Shown here one piece after another: positions 14,570-22,595 of a stretch of DNA of 27,154 nt. The DNA is taken from positions 1-27,154 of the forward strand of contig JAEZIB010000142.1 in NCBI GenBank assembly GCA_023416275.1, written 5' to 3'. Below the pieces are notes generated by a model. It saw only the letters and a list, made by a program, of their open reading frames with translations, was not told the DNA's origin and ran no database searches. Source of the stretch: Bacillota bacterium (GTDB lineage: Bacteria; Bacillota; Clostridia; Acetivibrionales; DSM-1351). Each line of letters starts with the position of its first letter. Positions within the stretch are counted from its first letter, which is position 1. Position numbers and translations under genes: made by a program.

Positions 14570-15882
14570 GAGCAACGGACTGGGTAGTACCAGGTGCTAA
14601 AATAAAAAGGTGGGGTTTACTGCTTGCGGTAGGTCTGATACTTGTATGCTTAAGTATTACATTTGCTATAGATTATTATACTAAAGGCGCACAATTTATT
14701 TTCCTTATGACTATTTTAGCATTGATAGGTGTGGTTTCTGTATTGTTTGCACTAAAAGCACTAGCAAATTCTTTATTATTAGCATTGAGCCACAACAAAA
14801 CAAACACCTTGAATCCGGAAGGTTTGAGTAATCTCCTTAATGAAAAAAGAATATCAGTAAAGGGCCCTAAAATAGTTGCTATAGGTGGTGGTACGGGCCT
14901 TTCTACTATGTTAAGAGGATTAAAGCAGTACTCATCAAATTTGACTGCATTGGTAACGGTAGCAGATGATGGTGGAGGCTCTGGCGTTTTAAGAGAGGAT
15001 CTTGGTATACTGCCACCTGGTGATATTCGAAACTGTATTCTTGCTTTAGCTAACACCGAGCCTATTATGCAAAAACTTCTTCAATACAGATTTCAGGATG
15101 GAATGTTAAAGGGGCAAAGCTTTGGCAATTTATTTCTGGCTGCTATGGATGGCATATCCGATAGTTTTGAAGAAGCTGTCAAAAAAATGAGTGATGTCTT
15201 GGCTGTAACAGGTAAGGTTTTGCCAATTACTCTTGATGATGTTAGATTGTGTGCTGAAACAGACAGCGGAAAGGTTATTTTAGGCGAATTTAATATTGGG
15301 CATAGAGATTCAAATGATGTGTCAAACATTGAAAGAGTATATTTTAATCAGAAAAATGTGAAGCCTTTAAATGAAGCTATTGCTGCCATTATGGAGGCAG
15401 ATATTGTAGTATTAGGGCCAGGAAGCCTATACACCAGTATAATACCTAATCTTTTAGTGGAAGGTGTTTGTGATGCGCTGCAAAAAACAAAGGCTATTAT
15501 TGTATATGTATGTAATGTTATGACACAACCATGTGAGACACAGGGCTATTCACTTAGCGATCATATAAAAGCTATTGAAAAGCATACAAAAAAGGGAATA
15601 ATAGATTTTTGTATAGTTAATACTGCTTCTATTCCCGATGAGCTTAGAGAGAGATACTTAATTGATGGGGCAGAGCTTGTAAAAGTTGATGCTGAAATAG
15701 TTGAAGAGATGGGAATTGAGCTTATTACAGGTGATTTTAAGGCTGTTAATAACAATTTGGTAAGACATGACTCTAATAGACTTGCAAAAAAAATAATAGA
15801 ATTGGTTTCAGAATTTGTCTTGGCTCGTGATAAAGATAGGGTGCTTGACTACTACTATGCAAGGGAACGATTAAATACATAA
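14566..15882 (+). CDS. glmR: YvcK/GlmR UDP-GlcNAc-binding regulator with N-terminal membrane segments
   Basis: 438 residues. The CofD-like domain starts near residue 100 with KIVAIGGGTGLSTMLRGLK, followed by VTVADDGGGSGVLRED and PPGDIRNC, then GPGSLYTSI, all family hallmarks. Ahead of it are two hydrophobic segments (about 16-37 and 45-67), making the protein about 120 residues longer than the Bacillus form and probably membrane anchored. It binds UDP-GlcNAc and steers carbon into cell-wall precursors under gluconeogenic growth. ATGA overlap with rapZ. Confidence 0.94.
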   Translation: MRATDWVVPGAKIKRWGLLLAVGLILVCLSITFAIDYYTKGAQFIFLMTILALIGVVSVLFALKALANSLLLALSHNKTNTLNPEGLSNLLNEKRISVKGPKIVAIGGGTGLSTMLRGLKQYSSNLTALVTVADDGGGSGVLREDLGILPPGDIRNCILALANTEPIMQKLLQYRFQDGMLKGQSFGNLFLAAMDGISDSFEEAVKKMSDVLAVTGKVLPITLDDVRLCAETDSGKVILGEFNIGHRDSNDVSNIERVYFNQKNVKPLNEAIAAIMEADIVVLGPGSLYTSIIPNLLVEGVCDALQKTKAIIVYVCNVMTQPCETQGYSLSDHIKAIEKHTKKGIIDFCIVNTASIPDELRERYLIDGAELVKVDAEIVEEMGIELITGDFKAVNNNLVRHDSNRLAKKIIELVSEFVLARDKDRVLDYYYARERLNT

Positions 15883-15946
15883 AGAATAAAAGGTAATCTA
15901 GCCATATGATGCGGATACTTAAGAAACCAGACAGGAGTGTGTGTAT

Positions 15947-17944
15947 ATGGAGTTTGGAAAAAGCTTTTGGTATAGTTATGAGCAGGGAAGTGATAGAGAA
16001 TGGATTATTACGAACGGAATTGGTGGATATGCTTCAGGGACCTTGATTTGTTCAAATAGCAGAAGATATCATGGTTTGCTAATAGCTGCTTTGAAGCCGC
16101 CCACAAGCAGACACTTACTTTTGTCCAACATATTAGAAGATTTGATTTTTGAAGATGGGACATCTGTAGCTTTTAGCTCCTTTAAGACGTCAGATGGCTA
16201 TATTAATAAGGGTTTTGCTCACCTTCAAAGGGTAAATTATCAGTTTATTCCTGAGTTTATATATAACTATCAGGATGTGTTCATGAAAAAGAAAATAGCT
16301 ATGAAATATGGTGAAAATACTACGGTAGTTCATTATGAAATCAGAAACGGCTCAAAAGCAGCTATTTTTAAACTTTCGCCACTGGTTAATTATAGAGATC
16401 ATCATCATCAAAGTAATTGCAATTACTTGAAATTTGATATGGATATTAATAATAATAAAATTAGTATATCACCAAAGGGTTCTGATGTTACTATAAACCT
16501 TAGTGCAAGCTCAAGCCAATTCAAAAAGCAGGATAACTGCTATTTTTATAATATGTTATATAATATAGAGCGAGAGCGTGGGTTAGATAGCTTTGAGGAT
16601 CATTACATGCCTGGGAGTTTTAGTGTTGAACTGAAGCCTTATGAATGTAAAACAATATCCTTTGTTGCAACTAGTGAAAAGATTGAAAGCAGTAAAGTTG
16701 ATGCTGCTGAAGTAATTGCTACAGAAGAAAAGCGTCTATCGGAGCTGCTGAGTATAAAGGACTATAAAAATAATCTATGCAAAAGATTGGTGCTTGCGGC
16801 AGATAATTTTATTGTATATAGAAAATCTACAGCTTCAAAGACTGTAATTGCTGGATACCCTTGGTTTACTGATTGGGGAAGAGACACTATGATAGCCTTC
16901 AGCGGACTAACATTAGCTACAGGCAGGTATAAGGATGCGGAGGATATTCTATATACCTTTTCAAAATATGTAGCACATGGTCTTATTCCAAATGTATTTC
17001 CTGATGATGGTTTACAGCCAGCATATAACAGTGTTGATGCGGCTTTATGGTATTTTGAGGCAGTCTACAATTATTTAGAGTATACAAATGACTATAATTT
17101 CATAAAGGAAAAAATATATAGTTGTTTGAAGGATATATTTACAGGTTTTAAAGATGGAACAATTTTTGATATAGGTATGACCGAGGACGGTCTTATAACT
17201 GCAGGGAATCCTCATACTCAGTTAACATGGATGGACGCAAAGGTTGGCGATTGGGTTGTTACTCCACGACATGGGAAAGCTGTGGAAATAAACGCGCTAT
17301 GGTATAATGCGTTAATGATTATGTCTCATTTGTCGCAGAAATTTGAAGACAGAGATATCTATATTAATTTAGCTCATAGGGCTAAAGAATCTTTCGATAA
17401 AGTTTTTTGGAATGGTTCTGATAATTGCTTATATGATGTAGTTAATGATTTTGGAAAGGATCCTAGTATAAGACCAAATCAGATAATGGCAGTTGGTCTT
17501 TCCTATTCAGTTGTTGAAGGAGATAAAGCAAAAAGCATTGTTGAAAAGGTTTGGAAGGAGCTATATACACCGTATGGTTTAAGGTCTTTATCTCAAAGTA
17601 GTCATCAATATAGGGGTGAATATTCTGGAGATGTATGGAGCAGAGATGGTGCATATCATCAGGGAACTGTTTGGACATGGCCGCTTGGAAGGTTTATTAA
17701 AGCGTATGTTAGAGTTAATGGCTCGACAAAAGAAGCTAGAAGGAATGCAGCTGATTTTGTTTTGCCATTTATTGATCACATGAAGGATGGCGGCTTAGGA
17801 AGTATTTCCGAGATATTTGATGGAGATGTTCCTCATTATCCCAGAGGCTGTTTTGCACAGGCGTGGAGCGTGTCTGAGATTTTAAGGGCAGCAATTGAGG
17901 ATGTTGGGATTGAAGACTTAAAACTAGACGAATTGTCAATTTGA
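15947..17944 (+). CDS. Glycogen debranching enzyme (amylo-alpha-1,6-glucosidase, GH133-type)
   Basis: 665 residues from ATG 15947, 9 nt after AGGAG; a GTG at 15941 is too close to that site. The N-terminal domain begins with EWIITNGIGGYASGT...RRYHGLL, the bacterial debranching-enzyme N domain. The (alpha/alpha)6 catalytic domain (about 275-665) shows WFTDWGRDTM (306-315), VDAALWYFEAV, TWMDAKVGDW (427-436), RPNQIMAVGL and HQGTVWTWPLG, with candidate acidic catalytic residues in the WGRD and WMDAKVGD motifs. There is no signal peptide, so it works inside the cell, removing alpha-1,6 branches from glycogen. It stands between yvcK and whiA, usually adjacent in Firmicutes, tying glycogen use to this carbon-control cluster. 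Confidence 0.93.
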   Translation: MEFGKSFWYSYEQGSDREWIITNGIGGYASGTLICSNSRRYHGLLIAALKPPTSRHLLLSNILEDLIFEDGTSVAFSSFKTSDGYINKGFAHLQRVNYQFIPEFIYNYQDVFMKKKIAMKYGENTTVVHYEIRNGSKAAIFKLSPLVNYRDHHHQSNCNYLKFDMDINNNKISISPKGSDVTINLSASSSQFKKQDNCYFYNMLYNIERERGLDSFEDHYMPGSFSVELKPYECKTISFVATSEKIESSKVDAAEVIATEEKRLSELLSIKDYKNNLCKRLVLAADNFIVYRKSTASKTVIAGYPWFTDWGRDTMIAFSGLTLATGRYKDAEDILYTFSKYVAHGLIPNVFPDDGLQPAYNSVDAALWYFEAVYNYLEYTNDYNFIKEKIYSCLKDIFTGFKDGTIFDIGMTEDGLITAGNPHTQLTWMDAKVGDWVVTPRHGKAVEINALWYNALMIMSHLSQKFEDRDIYINLAHRAKESFDKVFWNGSDNCLYDVVNDFGKDPSIRPNQIMAVGLSYSVVEGDKAKSIVEKVWKELYTPYGLRSLSQSSHQYRGEYSGDVWSRDGAYHQGTVWTWPLGRFIKAYVRVNGSTKEARRNAADFVLPFIDHMKDGGLGSISEIFDGDVPHYPRGCFAQAWSVSEILRAAIEDVGIEDLKLDELSI

Positions 17945-17971
17945 TTTTAAGGCTATGAGGGAGTGAATGGG

Positions 17972-18919
17972 GTGTCTTTTTCAACTTTAGTAAAGGATGA
18001 ACTTTGTAGAATAGAACTACACGATGTATGCTGTAGGAAGTCTGAAATTATGGGTGTAATTTTAGCAGGTAATCTTTTTACCCATGAAAAAGGTTCAGGG
18101 AATGTGAAGGTAGTCACTGAAAATGCTGCGTTTGCGAGAAGATTGTATACTACAGTTAGAAAAGTATATGGCTTGAGCCCTGAGGTTTCGATTAGAAGGA
18201 GTAGTAAACTCAAAAAACATATTTCCTATTCAATAATTTTTGCATCTATGCAAATTATTAATAAATTGCTTTATGATTTTGAAATAAGTGTATTTAATAA
18301 TGATGAATTAAATATTGAAAATACAACATTAAAAAGTGTTTGTTGTAGGAAAAGCTTTCTTAGAGCAGTTTTTTTGTCGGGAGGGTCAGTTAGTGACCCT
18401 GAAAAAACTTATCATTTAGAAATTGCCACACGAAATAAAAAATGTACTGAAATTATTAAAGAAATTCTTAAGGACTATGCAATAAACGTAAAAATTATAA
18501 CTAGAAAAGGGAATTATGTTGCATATATAAAAGAGGGAGAAAACATAGTTGACTTTTTAAATATTATTGGTGCCCATGGTGCATTGATGGAGTTTGAAAA
18601 TGTAAGAATACTAAAGGATATGAGAAATAATGTTAATAGGATAGTGAATTGTGAGACGGCAAATCTGGAAAAGACAGTAAATGCATCTGTCAGGCAGGCT
18701 GAAAATATCAAATTAATTCAATCCACAATTGGAATAAGCAATCTACCAAAAAATTTGATTAATATTGCGAACCTAAGGCTTGAGTATTCTGAGTTAAGCC
18801 TTAAGGAACTGGGTGAAATGCTAAATCCTAAATTGGGGAAATCTGGAGTTAATCATCGTCTTAGAAAATTAGATGAAATAGCTGAAAAAATTAGAGAAAA
18901 AGTTGATTACAGTGGGTAA
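17972..18919 (+). CDS. whiA: WhiA DNA-binding regulator
   Basis: 315 residues from GTG 17972 (MSFSTLVKDELCRI), the family's normal start, after GAGGGAG; an in-frame GTG at 17963 overlaps that site. The N-terminal two-thirds is a degenerate LAGLIDADG homing-endonuclease fold, including CCRKSEIMGVIL and CCRKSFLRAVFLSGGSVSDP. The C-terminus (from about 255) is a helix-turn-helix domain, LSLKELGEML...KSGVNHRLRKLDEIA. WhiA controls sporulation in actinomycetes and affects cell division and chromosome segregation in Bacillus. It lies 27 nt after the debranching enzyme and is probably in its operon. Confidence 0.96.
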   Translation: MSFSTLVKDELCRIELHDVCCRKSEIMGVILAGNLFTHEKGSGNVKVVTENAAFARRLYTTVRKVYGLSPEVSIRRSSKLKKHISYSIIFASMQIINKLLYDFEISVFNNDELNIENTTLKSVCCRKSFLRAVFLSGGSVSDPEKTYHLEIATRNKKCTEIIKEILKDYAINVKIITRKGNYVAYIKEGENIVDFLNIIGAHGALMEFENVRILKDMRNNVNRIVNCETANLEKTVNASVRQAENIKLIQSTIGISNLPKNLINIANLRLEYSELSLKELGEMLNPKLGKSGVNHRLRKLDEIAEKIREKVDYSG

Positions 18920-18961
18920 GCATAAATTATGTTAATTAGTTGATATTGTTAAGTTCTATAA

Positions 18962-18990
18962 AAAGGAAAAAATGGGGAAATAGCGAATTT
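18962..18990 (+). promoter_or_regulatory. Sigma-H-type promoter of the spoIIA operon
   Basis: AAAGGAAAA (18962-18970) and AGCGAATTT (18982-18990) match the sigma-H consensus RnAGGAwWW and RnnGAATww at every defined base, with an 11-nt spacer. It lies about 90 nt before spoIIAA, where B. subtilis also uses sigma-H. I found no clear Spo0A box beside it. Confidence 0.75.
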
Positions 18991-19077
18991 AATACTTTGT
19001 GAAATTCTTAAAACTAATCTCAAATATTTTTATAAGAGATTGAAAACGTAGTTAATTCATAAAGGGGGAAATTCGCT

Positions 19078-19419
19078 TTGGATGTAAAACTATCAAAAAA
19101 GGGTACAACTTTAATTATAAGAATTATGGAAGATATGGATCATCATTCTGCACAGTATTTAAGGCAAAAAATAGACAGCGAACTTGTAAAGTCTACTGTA
19201 AAAAATATAGTCTTTGATTTTTCAAATGTTAATTTTATGGATAGCTCTGGCATTGGTGTGATTGTTGGAAGATATAAAAATATTCAGAAATTAAATGGCA
19301 AGGCAGCTATTATTAATGCTAACCCAAAGATAATGCAAATATTTGAAATGTCAGGAATTTTAAAAATCATACCTGCTTATAATGATTTAGATATAGCTAT
19401 TTCAAACATGTGTGGTTAG
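19078..19419 (+). CDS. spoIIAA: Anti-sigma F factor antagonist SpoIIAA
   Basis: 113 residues from TTG 19078, 8 nt after AAAGGGGGA. It is a single STAS domain with the phosphorylation loop NFMDSSGIGV; Ser57 is the expected target of SpoIIAB kinase. Unphosphorylated SpoIIAA binds SpoIIAB and frees sigma F in the forespore. Its length is close to the usual 115-118. It is followed after 149 nt, instead of the normal overlap, by spoIIAB. Confidence 0.94.
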   Translation: MDVKLSKKGTTLIIRIMEDMDHHSAQYLRQKIDSELVKSTVKNIVFDFSNVNFMDSSGIGVIVGRYKNIQKLNGKAAIINANPKIMQIFEMSGILKIIPAYNDLDIAISNMCG

Positions 19420-19469
19420 TTTATAGGAAATAAAGTGGTTAAAATTTTAATTGGCACAAGCTAATTTAG

Positions 19470-19488
19470 AACACTTATTGTAAGTGTT
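19470..19488 (+). promoter_or_regulatory. Hairpin between spoIIAA and spoIIAB
   Basis: AACACTTA (19470-19477), TTG loop, TAAGTGTT (19481-19488): a perfect 8-bp stem. T-rich sequence begins only several bases later, so it may be a leaky terminator, an mRNA stabiliser or a processing site. Confidence 0.5.
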
Positions 19489-19568
19489 GTAGTTATTTTC
19501 TTTTAATAAAAAATGTAATACTGCTGATATAAATGCTTTAATGCAAATATGAGAGTGAGGAAAAGAAA

Positions 19569-19997
19569 ATGCACTTAATAAATGAAATGAAGCTGGAATT
19601 TATGAGTAAATCAAATAATGAAGCATTTGGGAGAGTGGTGGCAGCAGCTTTTGCATCACAGCTTGACCCAACAATTGAAGAATTAGCCGATATAAAAACT
19701 GCTGTTTCGGAGGCAGTAACCAATGCAATCATACATGGATATGAGAACGATTCTGGAATAGTAGAAATGCATTGCAAGCTATTTGAAGAGGGAATCGAAA
19801 TAATAATATCTGATAGAGGAAAGGGAATAGAGGATGTTGAATTGGCGAGACAGCCTCTATATACGTCAAAACCAGACATGGAGCGCTCTGGAATGGGTTT
19901 TACAGTGATGGAAAGCTTTATGGATGGCGTTGAAATAGCTTCGGAATTAAATAAGGGTACCACTGTAAAAATGTTCAAAAATCTAAAGAAGACTTAG
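19569..19997 (+). CDS. spoIIAB: Anti-sigma F factor and serine kinase SpoIIAB
   Basis: 142 residues, normal length. It is a GHKL ATPase: N-box SEAVTNAIIHGYE (E48, N52), G1 box SDRGKGI (81-87), G2 region RSGMGFTVM (107-114) and a C-terminal GTTVKM. It binds and inhibits sigma F and phosphorylates SpoIIAA. The ATG is preceded by GAGTGAGG. The 3' end of the gene lies inside a 15-nt sequence repeated 110 bp downstream. Confidence 0.95.
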   Translation: MHLINEMKLEFMSKSNNEAFGRVVAAAFASQLDPTIEELADIKTAVSEAVTNAIIHGYENDSGIVEMHCKLFEEGIEIIISDRGKGIEDVELARQPLYTSKPDMERSGMGFTVMESFMDGVEIASELNKGTTVKMFKNLKKT

Positions 19998-20109
19998 CTC
20001 GGATGTAGTTTTTCGAGCATAGCGCCCTTATTCCAAGCAGGCAGTTCTTAGCTCACGCTAGGAGAGCGGGAGATTAGAAATGGCGCGAAGGAGGAAAGAA
20101 GATTTAGCT
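19985..20109. repeat. GC-rich 95-bp block flanked by an imperfect 15-nt direct repeat at the spoIIAB stop
   Basis: AAAGAAGAYTTAGCT occurs at 19985-19999 (spanning the spoIIAB stop) and at 20095-20109, one mismatch, with weaker similarity continuing for another 11 nt. The segment between is much richer in G+C than its surroundings and can fold: GCTCG (19997-20001)/CGAGC (20014-20018), GCGCC (20022-20026)/GGCGC (20082-20086), and TTCTTAGC (20045-20052)/GCTAGGAG (20057-20064). This could be a small inserted repeat element with a target duplication, or a structured RNA. No ORF is visible in it. Confidence 0.45.
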
Positions 20110-20702
20110 TAATTGCAGTTATATAACACTCAAAAAATCTATCGGTGCAGGAGGCTTATTGCCAAAATATAGGAATTTTTATGTTTAACAGTGTAGTTGT
20201 TCATCTCAACTAATCTATGCAATTATTTTTAATTTAACGTACCATTGAAGTACGAATATCTGTAATTTTCAACTGGGAAATTTGATTGATTTGTTTGGGA
20301 AATTACTAATACCAACACGGGCAAAATATTATCTATTTGAATTTTAATAGTCTAAAAATCAGCACAAAACTAAAGAGATTACCAAAGTTAATTACGGTTC
20401 AAAGCCTTCGCCTTTAGGCAAATCATGCTTTTAAAGACTTTAATTAAAATGGTTTTTACTTCAGAAGGCTTTAGCCTCAAACACAAACAATCAGTTTTTT
20501 GTTTGTTGTAATTGACTCTAGTAATTATGTTTATAATCCACCTAGCAGATTATTATTATTGCATGTAAATAAATGTAATATATGTATAAAAATATATGTT
20601 ATTGCTAATAATTTAATATGATATGGTTTGAATACTCTAAAAATATTCATTACATATGCTGGGATTAGTTAACAAAATATGTATAGGAAGGTTTAGAAAG
20701 CT
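20110..20702. other. Long gap before sigF
   Basis: Nothing recognisable as a gene. It contains a 5-bp hairpin CGTAC/GTACG (20238-20254), the inverted repeat at 20401-20477, an ACAAACAA/TTGTTTGT hairpin near 20481-20507, and a poor promoter candidate TTGACT-N14-TATAAT (20512-20537). I saw no sigma-H or sigma-F consensus before sigF. Confidence 0.4.
20401..20477. repeat. Compound inverted repeat upstream of sigF
   Basis: AAAGCCTTC (20401-20409) pairs perfectly with GAAGGCTTT (20464-20472). Each arm is followed by a small hairpin of similar sequence, GCCTTTAGGC (20410-20419) and AGGCTTTAGCCT (20466-20477). It may be a MITE-like relic or a switchable leader structure. Confidence 0.45.
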
Positions 20703-21449
20703 ATGAAGGAAATAACAGATGATGAGGTAAAATCACTCATTGAAGAGGCTAAGGCTGGAAATAGGCAGGCACAGACAATCTTAGTTGAAAAAAACGTGGG
20801 TCTTATTTGGAGCATTGTAAAAAGATTTCAAAATAGAGGCTATGAAATTGATGATTTGTTTCAAATAGGGAGCATAGGATTAATTAAAGCTATTAATAAG
20901 TTTGATTCATCTTATAATGTAAAGTTTTCTACATATGCCGTTCCTATGATAATTGGAGAAATAAAAAGATTTATCAGAGATGATGGGATAATCAAGGTTA
21001 GCAGATCCCTTAAAGAGATATCTTCAAGGGCACGAATAACGAAAGAGATTATGTGCAAGGAACTAGGTAGAGAACCTACAATAACAGAAATTGCTTCTAG
21101 AATGAATGTTTCTGCCGAAGAATTAGTTATGGCATTTGAAGCGGGCTGTACCCCTGAATCATTATACAGTACCATTGGGGAAGGCGACAACTCGCCAATA
21201 TTGTTAATAGATAGAATAAATGCGGATAATAATAGCAGTGAGATAGACTTAATTGATAAAATTGCAATAAGGCAGATTCTTGATACATTAGATACCAGAG
21301 AGCGACAAATAATAATATTACGGTATTTTAAAGAGAAGACACAGGTACAGATAGCAAAGCTACTTGGAATATCGCAAGTGCAAGTATCCCGTATTGAGAA
21401 GAAAATATTACACGATATTAAGCTCAAAATGATAGCAAACAACAATTAA
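20703..21449 (+). CDS. sigF: RNA polymerase sporulation sigma factor, sigma F
   Basis: 248 residues. Region 2 reads VGLIWSIVKRF...DDLFQIGSIGLIKAINKFD...FSTYAVPMIIGEIKRFIRDDG, region 3 spans about 100-150 and region 4 has LDTRERQIIILRYFKEKTQVQIAKLLGISQVQVSRIE, the helix-turn-helix. Length and sequence fit the sigma F/G/B family. Assignment to sigma F rests on its place after spoIIAA-spoIIAB and before spoVA. It directs early forespore transcription and is held inactive by SpoIIAB. AGGAAGG lies 11 nt before the ATG. The 705-nt gap to spoIIAB is exceptional, because the three genes are normally tightly packed. Confidence 0.93.
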   Translation: MKEITDDEVKSLIEEAKAGNRQAQTILVEKNVGLIWSIVKRFQNRGYEIDDLFQIGSIGLIKAINKFDSSYNVKFSTYAVPMIIGEIKRFIRDDGIIKVSRSLKEISSRARITKEIMCKELGREPTITEIASRMNVSAEELVMAFEAGCTPESLYSTIGEGDNSPILLIDRINADNNSSEIDLIDKIAIRQILDTLDTRERQIIILRYFKEKTQVQIAKLLGISQVQVSRIEKKILHDIKLKMIANNN

Positions 21450-21472
21450 CAGTTGATATTGAGGATAAACAA

Positions 21473-21631
21473 ATGTTGAAAACTATAAATTTGCAAAAGA
21501 AGAAAGCTTTATTGATTACTTTAGCAATACTAATCTTATGCGGAGTTATTACTCTTATTGTATTATTTTGTATGGACACTGTTGAAATCCCTAATAAGGC
21601 AGTTTATGTATTTGAATTAAAACAGCTATAA
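21473..21631 (+). CDS. 52-residue single-span membrane peptide after sigF
   Basis: ATG 21473 is 8 nt after GAGG. A basic N-terminus (MLKTINLQKKK) leads into one hydrophobic segment (about 12-34, ALLITLAILILCGVITLIVLFC) and a short polar tail ending FELKQL. It starts 23 nt after sigF and precedes a terminator, so it is probably the last gene of the operon. I do not recognise the family. A forespore membrane role is inference from position. Confidence 0.6.
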   Translation: MLKTINLQKKKALLITLAILILCGVITLIVLFCMDTVEIPNKAVYVFELKQL

Positions 21632-22043
21632 GGTTGATGGAGATATTTGATTAGAGTTTATTTGGAAATATTAGTTTTATGAAAATTATAATAATTTAAA
21701 TTTATTTGTTAAGAATAAGATATATTAATTTATATCTTATTTTTTATTTTGCGAAGAATCGGTGTCAGCCTATTTTTTATGTTTCTTATACAGGTAAATT
21801 ACTGACAAATAAATGGAATAAATCAAGTAGGGGCTGAAAACAGGCGGTTTTTATCCAAAGGATTCCTAGTAACAAGAAAATTTGCATATAAGAGACTAAT
21901 ATTTGAACTAGATAATTGCCTGATTAAACGAAGTATTTGTAGTATAGTTAGTATCCATCAAGTTGTGTATGTATGCAAAGCAGAAGCTCTTTGCTATATG
22001 TTATTGCAAATTTTTGTGCCTTAATAGGGCGTGGGAGGTTAGT
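21632..22043. other. Gap between the sigF operon and spoVAC
   Basis: Holds the terminator at 21714-21748 and otherwise AT-rich DNA. A forespore (sigma G/F) promoter for spoVAC is expected here, but I could not assign one with confidence. Confidence 0.4.
21714..21748 (+). terminator. Terminator of the spoIIA-sigF operon
   Basis: AATAAGATATA (21714-21724) pairs perfectly with TATATCTTATT (21731-21741), followed by a T-run. Confidence 0.8.
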
Positions 22044-22493
22044 ATGAAACAAGTTTTTACTAAAGAAGAGTATGCAGAGCATGTGAAAAGTGTTTCGCCA
22101 AACTCGAAGTTGTTTAGTAATATGATAAAAGCATTTGTTGTAGGAGGACTTATTTGTGATATAGGACAATTTATAACTAATGTACTTAAGGCAAGTGGAT
22201 TGGATAAAGATACTGTATCAAATATTACCGTGATAATTATGATTTTTCTAGGGGCATCACTAACAGCTTTAAATGTTTACAATTTAATTGGAAAATTTGC
22301 AGGCGCAGGCTCAATTGTGCCAATTACAGGTTTTGCAAACTCAGTAGTATCACCAGCAATGGAATTTAAAACTGAGGGATATATTATGGGAATGGGAGCA
22401 AAAATGTTTGTAATTGCCGGACCCGTAATTGTATTTGGAATATGCTCTGCTATGATAGCAGGAGTAATACACTATTTTATATCGTATCTATAG
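22044..22493 (+). CDS. spoVAC: Stage V sporulation protein AC
   Basis: 149 residues from ATG 22044, 6 nt after GGGAGG. The frame stays open upstream to 21963, but that stretch lacks a ribosome site and is not family-like. There are four hydrophobic segments; the SpoVAC pattern KAFVVGGLICDIGQFI, GAGSIVPITGFANSVVSPAMEFKTEGYIMGMGAKMF is clear. It is part of the inner-membrane channel that moves dipicolinic acid into the forespore and out at germination. SpoVAC behaves as a mechanosensitive channel in B. subtilis. Confidence 0.96.
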   Translation: MKQVFTKEEYAEHVKSVSPNSKLFSNMIKAFVVGGLICDIGQFITNVLKASGLDKDTVSNITVIIMIFLGASLTALNVYNLIGKFAGAGSIVPITGFANSVVSPAMEFKTEGYIMGMGAKMFVIAGPVIVFGICSAMIAGVIHYFISYL

Positions 22494-22595
22494 ATTAACA
22501 ATTATCTAGGTAATAATATTAGCAGCTATGTATCAAACTGTGTGTAAAAGCTTATACTTATAATTATTGTTATACATTGAATTAAGGAGACAACT

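Noticed and set aside
5032..20281. Shared AATTTTyAACTGGGAAA at about 5033-5049 and 20265-20281
   Set aside because: 17 nt with one mismatch but no further similarity on either side; could be chance in AT-rich DNA.
20512..20537. Sigma-A promoter for sigF (TTGACT...TATAAT)
   Set aside because: Spacer is only 14 nt, so it is listed only as a weak candidate within the gap entry.
20912..21445. 177-codon antisense frame over sigF
   Set aside because: Shadow of sigF; Ile/Ser-rich composition typical of antisense reading.
21963..22043. Longer N-terminus for SpoVAC
   Set aside because: No ribosome site and not SpoVAC-like; GGGAGG points to the ATG at 22044.
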